Positions 1 through 4,347 of a DNA stretch of 5,775 nucleotides are shown here, in pieces. The first letter of the stretch is position 1, and each line of letters begins with the position of its first letter. The notes under the pieces are model-generated. The model saw nothing but the letters and a program-made list of their open reading frames with translations. It was not told the DNA's origin and made no database searches. Origin of the DNA: an uncultured Clostridium sp. (GTDB lineage: Bacteria; Bacillota; Clostridia; Lachnospirales; Lachnospiraceae). Both the position numbers and the translations under genes were made by a program. The stretch lies in contig CATWBR010000306.1 in NCBI GenBank assembly GCA_958349075.1, positions 1-5,775 on the forward strand. The letters are read 5' to 3'.

Positions 1-35
1 ATATAATACGAATATATGATATAAACCTCAGTTAT

Positions 36-93
36 AGGCGGCGGGATTCTCCGCCTGCGGCGGGTTGCCTTAGAGAGATAATTCCTTACCGCC
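36..93 (+). other. GC-rich leader of the LysR gene with alternating complementary arms
   Basis: Four short arms alternate in the DNA upstream of the LysR-type gene: GGCGG (37-41), CCGCC (51-55), GGCGG (59-63) and CCGCC (89-93). Arms 1+2 can pair (6 bp if A36 and T56 are included), as can 3+4, while 2+3 would form a competing hairpin with a 3-nt loop. No T-run follows any of them, so this is not a plain terminator. A TATAAT at 2-7 and a TATAAA at 20-25 could be -10 boxes, but their -35 boxes would lie at or beyond the window edge. The structure is seen; any regulatory role is a guess. Confidence 0.25.
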
Positions 94-134
94 GCTGTGA
101 CCGAAACCTTGATTCAGATAATCATTCATCAGAT

Positions 135-140
135 AAGGGG
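135..140 (+). promoter_or_regulatory. ribosome binding site of the LysR-type gene
   Basis: AAGGGG lies 7 nt before ATG 148. The longer in-frame GTG at 97 has no such site and would add 17 residues ahead of the usual start of a LysR helix-turn-helix domain, so this site decides the start. Confidence 0.8.
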
Positions 141-147
141 AAACAGT

Positions 148-1041
148 ATGGAACAACATTTATCCCAATATAAGATTTTTTACGCTGTGGCCAAGGCAGG
201 CAATATCTCAAAAGCGGCCAAAGAGCTGTTCATCAGCCAGCCGGCCATCAGTAAATCGATCAGCAAGCTGGAGGAAAATCTGGGCATCTCTCTGTTTACG
301 AGAAATTCCAGGGGCGTCCAGCTCACGGTGGAAGGACAGGTCCTTTTCAGCCATGTCAGCAACGCCTTCGACACGCTGGGCCGGGGCGAAAACGAGCTGA
401 AGCGCATTAAAAATTTTAACATCGGACAGATCAAGATTGGAGTCAGCAATACGCTCTGTAAATATATCCTGCTTCCCTACCTGAAGGGATTTGTGGAGGA
501 ATATCCCCACGTCAAGATCATGATCGACAGCCAGGATACCGCCCGGACCATCTCCATGCTGGAACAGCAGAAACTGGATATCGGCCTGATCGCGGAACCA
601 AAGACAAGAAGATCCCTCTCCTTTATGCCGATTATGAGAATCGAGGACACCTTCGTCTGTACAAAATCTTATCTGGACAATTTGAAAATACGCGAGGGCG
701 AGGACGTCAACATTTTCTCCGCGGGCACGATCCTTTTGCTGGACAGAAATAATATGACCAGAACCCATATTGATGCCTACTTCTCCGAGCATAACATAGA
801 AGTAAAGCAGGTTTTAGAGGCCACTACCATGGATCTTTTAATTGAGTTTGCCAAAACCGGTCTCGGTATCGGCTGCGTTATCCGGGAGTTTGTCCGCAGC
901 GAGCTGGCCGACGGTTCACTGATCGAGATTCCCTTAAGCTCCCCTATCAGGAACAGGACCATTGGTTTTGCCTATAACCCGGCCTATGCCACGAAGACAA
1001 TGAACAATTTTATCCATTTCTGCTCCTCCAGCCGCGGGTAA
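148..1041 (+). CDS. LysR-type transcriptional regulator
   Basis: This is a complete 297-residue LysR-family regulator, a normal length for the family, expected to bind DNA in the cytoplasm as a dimer or tetramer and to respond to a small ligand. The winged helix-turn-helix covers about residues 5-64: FYAVAKAGNISKAAKELF is followed by QPAISKSISKLEENLG, the typical recognition helix, and LFTRNSRGVQLT, the wing. A linker helix follows to about 90. The effector domain (periplasmic-binding-protein type 2 fold) runs from about 92 to 295, opening with GQIKIGVSNTLCKYILLPYL. The start at 148 is set by AAGGGG 7 nt upstream. A terminator hairpin follows 72 bp after the stop, so it appears to be transcribed alone on its right side. 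LysR regulators often control a divergent neighbour, which would lie left of the window. The effector and target cannot be read from the sequence, so no symbol is given. Confidence 0.93.
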   Translation: MEQHLSQYKIFYAVAKAGNISKAAKELFISQPAISKSISKLEENLGISLFTRNSRGVQLTVEGQVLFSHVSNAFDTLGRGENELKRIKNFNIGQIKIGVSNTLCKYILLPYLKGFVEEYPHVKIMIDSQDTARTISMLEQQKLDIGLIAEPKTRRSLSFMPIMRIEDTFVCTKSYLDNLKIREGEDVNIFSAGTILLLDRNNMTRTHIDAYFSEHNIEVKQVLEATTMDLLIEFAKTGLGIGCVIREFVRSELADGSLIEIPLSSPIRNRTIGFAYNPAYATKTMNNFIHFCSSSRG

Positions 1042-1112
1042 CGAAACACAAGCGCTTTCCTATGAAACAACGAAAAGCACGCTTCGCGAACTTTCACTGC
1101 CACTCAATAAAA

Positions 1113-1168
1113 AGGATATTGTTTTACCGCCCGCCATGGAGCGTCAAAACAATATCCTCTGTTTTTTT
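1113..1168. terminator. bidirectional rho-independent terminator
   Basis: Arms AGGATATTGTTTT (1113-1125) and AAAACAATATCCT (1146-1158) match perfectly over 13 bp. An inner CGC/GCG pairing (1128-1130 with 1141-1143) extends the stem across a 2x2 internal loop. On the + strand a run of seven T follows (1162-1168), ending the LysR transcript. On the - strand the same stem is followed by TTTTTATT, which suits the small gene whose stop is at 1177-1179. It lies between two convergent stops, as expected of a shared terminator. Confidence 0.85.
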
Positions 1169-1176
1169 GTTCGGTT

Positions 1177-1407
1177 TTATAAATCTTCAAACAAGCTGCG
1201 TACCTGTTCTTCCGTCTCGTTGAGGAGCTTTTTCCCCGATACATATTCAAAGGCTTCCCGCCACTCTCTGTCATCGTAGCGGCCGGACTCAATCTCATTC
1301 AATGCCTTCCTGATCTGGTCAAAGCGACAGGAATCATGAAGATCCGATATATACAAACATCCCACGATTCGTTTCAATTCATCCAAAATCCCCTTGTTCT
1401 TATCCAT
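1177..1407 (-). CDS. small protein of unknown function (76 aa), divergent from the XRE regulator
   Basis: I do not recognise a family. The 76-residue product starts MDKNKGILDELKRIVG and ends EEQVRSLFEDL. It is charged, rich in Glu, Asp, Lys and Arg, looks mostly helical, and has two Cys in its N-terminal third (GCLYISDLHDSC) but no signal peptide or membrane segment, so it is probably a soluble cytoplasmic protein. The frame stays open to an ATG at 1450-1452 (91 aa), but that start has no ribosome binding site, whereas ATG 1405-1407 has GAGGT 7 nt upstream. A near-consensus promoter lies 72-100 bp upstream of this start and a shared terminator follows directly. It is divergently arranged with an XRE-type regulator and carries that regulator's presumed operator on its -10 box, so I infer it is repressed by it. 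An anti-repressor or other regulatory partner role is possible but unsupported. Confidence 0.7.
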   Translation of the reverse strand: MDKNKGILDELKRIVGCLYISDLHDSCRFDQIRKALNEIESGRYDDREWREAFEYVSGKKLLNETEEQVRSLFEDL

Positions 1408-1414
1408 TCCGATT

Positions 1415-1419
1415 ACCTC
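1415..1419 (-). promoter_or_regulatory. ribosome binding site of the 76-aa gene
   Basis: On the - strand this reads GAGGT, 7 nt before ATG 1405-1407. It favours the 76-residue start over the upstream ATG at 1450-1452, which is preceded only by AACGTGAT. Confidence 0.65.
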
Positions 1420-1478
1420 GCCAATACAAATTGAAGTTATAATTTCTGTCATATCACGTTAAACACTATATATTATCT

Positions 1479-1495
1479 ATTTTATGGCATCGAAT
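1479..1495. promoter_or_regulatory. operator-like site 2, on the -10 box of the 76-aa gene
   Basis: ATTTTATGGCATCGAAT matches the perfect dyad at 1541-1557 in 13 of 17 positions, including an unbroken TTTATGGCAT (1481-1490). Its right half is degenerate. It covers the - strand -10 box. Binding by the divergently encoded XRE regulator is inferred from position and repetition. Confidence 0.55.
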
Positions 1496-1507
1496 GCTTC
1501 ATGTCAA
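1479..1507 (-). promoter_or_regulatory. vegetative promoter of the 76-aa gene
   Basis: Read on the - strand: -35 TTGACA (1507-1502, perfect match), 17-bp spacer, -10 TAAAAT (1484-1479, 5 of 6). Transcription would begin near 1472, leaving a leader of about 65 nt to the start at 1407. The -10 box is embedded in a copy of the operator-like sequence TTTATGGCAT, so a protein bound there should block RNA polymerase. Confidence 0.75.
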
Positions 1508-1526
1508 TCGTTACTGCGCATATAAT
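1498..1526 (+). promoter_or_regulatory. probable promoter of the XRE regulator gene
   Basis: A perfect -10 TATAAT (1521-1526) has 17 bp upstream a poor -35, TTCATG (1498-1503, 3 of 6). The -35 overlaps the - strand TTGACA at 1502-1503, so the two divergent polymerases may exclude each other. Transcription would begin near 1533, just ahead of the dyad at 1541-1557. An alternative pair, TTGCCA (1536-1541) and TATACA (1557-1562), has a short 15-bp spacer that coincides with that dyad. Either layout would allow autorepression. Confidence 0.45.
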
Positions 1527-1529
1527 GCG
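1517..1529. repeat. second, unrelated dyad over the XRE -10 box
   Basis: CGCAT-ATA-ATGCG is a perfect 5-bp dyad with a 3-bp centre covering the TATAAT at 1521-1526. Its sequence differs from the two TTTATGGCAT sites. It may be a site for another regulator or chance. Confidence 0.35.
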
Positions 1530-1540
1530 ATATTTTTGCC

Positions 1541-1557
1541 AGTTTATGGCATAAACT
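1541..1557. promoter_or_regulatory. operator-like site 1, perfect dyad before the XRE gene
   Basis: AGTTTAT-GGC-ATAAACT has perfect 7-bp arms around a 3-bp centre. It ends 8 bp before the XRE gene's ribosome binding site (AAAGG, 1566-1570). Its core TTTATGGCAT recurs at 1481-1490, 62 bp away, close to six turns of B-DNA, which puts both sites on the same face of the helix. Dyads of this size next to a Cro/C1-type gene are commonly autoregulatory; binding here is inferred. Confidence 0.65.
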
Positions 1558-1579
1558 ATACATATAAAGGCGGTGTGAT

Positions 1580-1900
1580 ATGTATAGCGAATTTGACTTT
1601 GGCAGAAGATTATCGGAACTGCGCGAAAAAAAAGGAGTCTCTGCCCGGGATATGAGTCTCTCTCTCGGACAGAACCCCGGTTATATCAATAAAGTGGAAA
1701 ATGGAAAATCCATGCCATCTATGGAAGTCTTCTTCTATATCTGTGAATACCTGGCAATAACACCATCCGACTTTTTCGCATCCGAAAAAAAGGATCCGCA
1801 AAAGATAAAGGAAATTTCGGAGGAATGCCAAAATCTAAGCAGTGAAGTCCTGGGACATATCCTGGCGATTATAAAATCTCTGGCGGAACACAGGCGCTGA
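1580..1900 (+). CDS. XRE/Cro-C1-type helix-turn-helix regulator
   Basis: This 106-residue cytoplasmic DNA-binding protein has a Cro/C1 (HTH_3-type) domain at about residues 7-66. FGRRLSELREKKGVS leads in, ARDMSLSLGQNPGYINKVENGKSMP forms the helix-turn-helix (recognition helix around NPGYINKVENG), and FFYICEYLAITPSDFF closes the domain. Residues 67-106 form a charged tail with a likely amphipathic helix (VLGHILAIIKSLAE), perhaps for dimerisation. There is no protease, ligand or membrane domain, so this is a minimal repressor-type protein. The start at 1580 has AAAGG at 1566-1570. The gene is divergent from a 76-residue unknown gene, and its regulatory region holds a perfect dyad plus a second copy on the neighbour's -10, so I infer that it represses both itself and the neighbour. 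An 8-A run lies at codons 16-18. No integrase or other phage gene is nearby, so a prophage origin is not supported. Confidence 0.9.
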   Translation: MYSEFDFGRRLSELREKKGVSARDMSLSLGQNPGYINKVENGKSMPSMEVFFYICEYLAITPSDFFASEKKDPQKIKEISEECQNLSSEVLGHILAIIKSLAEHRR

Positions 1901-1977
1901 ACCGGCAGGCGTTCCGCTGCGGCAAATACCTTTCCTCCAACCGGGAACTCCATTGCTGCACACAGGTCACAGGCATT

Positions 1978-2014
1978 AATGGCGGAAAGTACGCAGTATG
2001 TACTTTCCGCCATT
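1978..2014. terminator. strong hairpin between convergent genes, probable bidirectional terminator
   Basis: AATGGCGGAAAGTAC (1978-1992) and GTACTTTCCGCCATT (2000-2014) pair perfectly over 15 bp around a 7-nt loop. It lies between the XRE stop (1898-1900) and the rhodanese stop (2065-2067), as a shared terminator would. Neither side has a real T-run: only CCGTTCTACTCC follows on the + strand and AATGCCTG on the -. It may therefore be a weakly canonical terminator, an RNA 3'-end stabiliser, or a copy of a dispersed palindromic repeat. Confidence 0.6.
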
Positions 2015-2064
2015 CCGTTCTACTCCGCTTTATTGTACTTCTGTTCCTGAATCCTGTTTTATTC

Positions 2065-2568
2065 CTATTGTTCCGTATCGTAATTCCAGTCGATAATACC
2101 GCCGAAATCATAGACATTTTTATAGCCCATCTTGACCAGCTTACCGGAAGCATCTTTGCTGCGGACTCCGGAACGGCAGTATACGAGAAGCGTTGCGTCC
2201 TTATCATTCAAAAGCTCCGGCTCCGTATCCAGAATCTCCTCATTTGGAATATTAACCGCACCAGGAACGTGGCCTTCCTTATACTCCTGAAGCGTTCTCA
2301 CATCGACAATGGTAACTTCCGACTGATCCATCATTTCCTTTGCTTCTGCCGCCGAAATCTTATGATAAGCCGTCTCTTCCGACTGCGGTTCCGTCTCTGT
2401 GTTTTCCTGTTCTCCCATCGGCTCCTCCATCTCTGTCTCCATGCCTGCCGACATGCCTGTTTCCATCTGTGCCTGTGTTGTTGTCCCGGCCTTTGCTTTT
2501 GCACATCCTGCCAGACCCATCACAAGCAGAACTCCTATCCCTAATCCAATCCATGTGCTTCTCTTCAT
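2065..2568 (-). CDS. rhodanese-domain lipoprotein
   Basis: This 167-residue protein is predicted to be exported and lipid-anchored on the outer face of the membrane. Residues 1-21 form a type II signal peptide (MKRSTW, then a hydrophobic stretch) ending in the lipobox LAG-C, with Cys22 the lipidated residue. Residues 23-68 are a low-complexity, Glu/Thr/Met-rich linker with Met at 35, 39, 43, 47 and 51. The single rhodanese domain covers about 69-165: ISAAEAKEMM, VTIVDVRTLQEYKEGHVPGAVNIP, the active-site loop CRSGVRS with catalytic Cys131, then MGYKNVYDFGGI. Rhodaneses pass sulfane sulfur through a Cys persulfide; the physiological donor and acceptor here are unknown. AAAGGG (2576-2581) lies 7 nt before the ATG. 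The gene is 61 bp downstream of the VanW-domain gene on the same strand with no clear terminator between, and is probably the last gene of an operon with it and the RclA-like gene. Confidence 0.9.
   Translation of the reverse strand: MKRSTWIGLGIGVLLVMGLAGCAKAKAGTTTQAQMETGMSAGMETEMEEPMGEQENTETEPQSEETAYHKISAAEAKEMMDQSEVTIVDVRTLQEYKEGHVPGAVNIPNEEILDTEPELLNDKDATLLVYCRSGVRSKDASGKLVKMGYKNVYDFGGIIDWNYDTEQ
2407..2466 (-). repeat. 12-bp periodic coding repeat giving Met at every fourth residue
   Basis: Within the lipoprotein linker, five successive 12-bp units each begin with ATG on the - strand (codons 35, 39, 43, 47, 51). The encoded units are METG, MSAG, METE, MEEP and MGEQ. The other positions vary, but Met keeps an exact four-residue spacing. 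It looks like a decayed tandem duplication with the Met positions conserved. Confidence 0.7.
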
Positions 2569-2629
2569 ATTTTAGCCCTTTCTTCTGAAAATCCTACTGT
2601 AAAAATTTTCCTTTATCTTTTGTTCGGTT

Positions 2630-4282
2630 TTAATTCTGTCCCGGTCCTGCGGCTCCGGCCGGTCCGGAAGCGTCTGCCGCCCCGGCGGGATCTGCCGGTT
2701 CGGCGGTTTGCGCAGGCTCAACGGGCTGTGGAACTTCGGCGGGGCCGGTTACATCACCGGCTCCTAAACCGGACTGTTCCGTGCCCGACGGCTGTCCTGC
2801 TTCCGGAACGCTCTCCTGAGCACTGCCTGATTCTGCCGGTAATACTGGTTGAGGCACCGTCGTATTTCGTTCAATTTTTCCTGCTTTGCTCTTATAGTAG
2901 CTGTTGTGCAGAGGTTCTTCCTTAATCACTTTTCCGTCCTTGGTCACGATACGGAAGCTCTTCCACACGGAACCGCTCTGTCCCTGATCCACTACCCGCT
3001 CCGTTCCAAAGGGAAGCTGTACATTCTCTTCATAGGACGGCGATGCTGGATCCGTATCCTTGACTTTTTCCGATTTGATGCTCACTTTTACCCCGTCTTC
3101 CAGGACGGGTATGCCGACGATAGATAATTTTAATTCCAGTCCGTCGACAGCAGCCCGCAGCACTACGGGTGCGGCGCTTGTATTGACAAATTTCAGATCC
3201 GGGCCTGCGTAACCATCGAAGCTGACCATTGCATCCTGCCCCTTTTCCACATAGGAGGGGGCAAAGCTGTGGGCGTTGCGTTCCGTGGTCTTAAACCCGG
3301 CCTCTATAATGGAATGGTAAAGCGTGGTTGATACCTGGCATACTCCTCCGCCCGGCTCCTCGATCAGCACGCCGTTTCTATAGGCTCCCGCGGGCTGATA
3401 CCCTTTCTCTTTTGTTCTGTTTCCTGTTGTATTGTTAAATGAAAATTCTTCGCCCGGCTGCAGAATAAGGCCGTCAATGGCCTCTGCCGCCAGGGTAACG
3501 TTCTTGTTTCTGTTTTTGTTGCTGGTCAGTTTTGTCTTGAACGTCCCAATTACCTTGTACTGTGCTTTCGCCTGCGCCTGGGTACGTGCCGGCGCCGTCA
3601 CCGTAAAACCGGCCTCCGCCGGTGCGATGTAGTTCTTTTCTTTTACCATTTTCATGATATCTTCTATCAGCCGGTCCTGATTTAACGTACGTCCGTTTTC
3701 TTCTTTAGAATATTCATAGACGCCTGTTTTTTTATCAAAGGACACCACCTTGGAATCAGAAGGTTTTCTGTCCCATTTCCCGGCCAGAGCCGAAACCTGC
3801 CCGCGCACATCTTCCTCCATCTTGCCGTAGTCGAATGACAGCTTAAGCTCCTCCTCCGGACGGGACGGAATGCTCTGAATCAGACGTTCTATCTCGTTGT
3901 CAACCGGGTTCACAAGCTCTTCGGTTCCATCCGGTCCCTGGATCTTCACGGGACCGGAATACTTTTTCTCTAATGTCTCCTGTGCTTCCTTTCCTGAAAG
4001 TCCGGTGATGACGGTATCTTCTACAGTTACCGCGGCCGTTTTCCCCGGTGTTTCCTGTATGGAACCGCTCTCTTTATGAGTAATACTCTCCTGTACCTGC
4101 GTCTCCATGTTTCCCAAAGCTGCCGCCTGTTTTTTCTGTATCAGGGGCAGGGTGATTGCAAGAATCACCGCCACAGCCCCTGCCGCTCCGATGATGAGCG
4201 CCGGATATTTACGGCGCCTTCCTGCCCTCTTTCTGCTCCTTGTCATATTCGTTCCGTTCCTTCCATAATTTCGTTCCGTCAT
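2630..4282 (-). CDS. VanW-domain membrane-anchored envelope protein (YoaR-like)
   Basis: This is a 550-residue protein. A short, very basic cytoplasmic N-terminus (TRSRKRAGRRRKY) precedes one membrane segment at about 27-48, so the bulk should lie outside the membrane. Residues about 85-235 resemble the membrane-proximal region common in YoaR-type VanW proteins, assigned to peptidoglycan-binding-like domains. The VanW domain covers about 243-385 and has the signature GGGVCQVSTTLYHSIIEAG (311-329) with NAHSFAPSYVEKGQDA. Residues about 420-472 (LPFGTERVV, then VTKDGKVIKEEPLHNSYY) look like a G5-type module, less surely. The last 75 residues are Pro/Ala/Gly/Glu-rich low complexity and have no LPXTG sorting signal. 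VanW is named after a vanB-cluster gene whose biochemical role is unresolved; no other vancomycin-resistance gene is present, so this should not be read as a resistance gene. The start at 4282 has only a weak ribosome site (AAAGAG). ATG 4246 (residue 13), behind GGAAGGAACGGAAC, is an alternative that keeps the membrane segment. It lies 53 bp after the RclA-like gene, likely in the same operon. Confidence 0.85.
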   Translation of the reverse strand: MTERNYGRNGTNMTRSRKRAGRRRKYPALIIGAAGAVAVILAITLPLIQKKQAAALGNMETQVQESITHKESGSIQETPGKTAAVTVEDTVITGLSGKEAQETLEKKYSGPVKIQGPDGTEELVNPVDNEIERLIQSIPSRPEEELKLSFDYGKMEEDVRGQVSALAGKWDRKPSDSKVVSFDKKTGVYEYSKEENGRTLNQDRLIEDIMKMVKEKNYIAPAEAGFTVTAPARTQAQAKAQYKVIGTFKTKLTSNKNRNKNVTLAAEAIDGLILQPGEEFSFNNTTGNRTKEKGYQPAGAYRNGVLIEEPGGGVCQVSTTLYHSIIEAGFKTTERNAHSFAPSYVEKGQDAMVSFDGYAGPDLKFVNTSAAPVVLRAAVDGLELKLSIVGIPVLEDGVKVSIKSEKVKDTDPASPSYEENVQLPFGTERVVDQGQSGSVWKSFRIVTKDGKVIKEEPLHNSYYKSKAGKIERNTTVPQPVLPAESGSAQESVPEAGQPSGTEQSGLGAGDVTGPAEVPQPVEPAQTAEPADPAGAADASGPAGAAGPGQN

Positions 4283-4325
4283 TTTTATCGTCTCTTTATC
4301 CGGCCTCTGTGCCGCTGTTGTTCAT

Positions 4326-4347
4326 TTAGTCAATATTAGTCAATATT
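4326..4347. repeat. 10-bp tandem duplication at the 3' end of the RclA-like gene
   Basis: TTAGTCAATA occurs twice in a row (4326-4335 and 4336-4345), with the beginning of a third copy (TTA) at 4346. The second copy contains the stop codon and the last codons of the RclA-like gene; the first lies just past the stop. It looks like a small slippage duplication that left the reading frame intact. Confidence 0.7.

Noticed and set aside
97..147. N-terminal extension of the LysR protein from a GTG
   Set aside because: It has no ribosome binding site, adds residues ahead of the normal LysR start, and ATG 148 has AAGGGG 7 nt upstream.
208..792. 194-codon open frame on the - strand opposite the LysR gene
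   Set aside because: It is an antisense shadow of a clear LysR coding region, with no recognisable domain.
1580..1900. Prophage or toxin-antitoxin remnant based on the XRE gene
   Set aside because: No integrase, phage structural gene or recognisable toxin is present, and XRE regulators are common outside phages.
1883..1917. GCGGAAC/GTTCCGC inverted repeat over the XRE stop codon as a terminator
   Set aside because: Only 7 bp of stem around a 21-nt loop and no T-run; the hairpin at 1978-2014 is far stronger.
2068..2588. Open + strand frames opposite the rhodanese lipoprotein
   Set aside because: Their Cys/Leu/His-rich translation mirrors the linker and signal-peptide codons of the real gene, which has its own lipobox and active site.
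2587..2610. GAAAAT/ATTTTC inverted repeat between the VanW and rhodanese genes as a terminator
   Set aside because: The stem is 6 bp and AT-rich around a 12-nt loop, too weak to separate the genes.
2630..4282. Reading the VanW-domain gene as a vancomycin-resistance gene
   Set aside because: No VanR/S, VanH, ligase or VanX is present, and VanW-domain proteins are common chromosomal genes in Clostridia.
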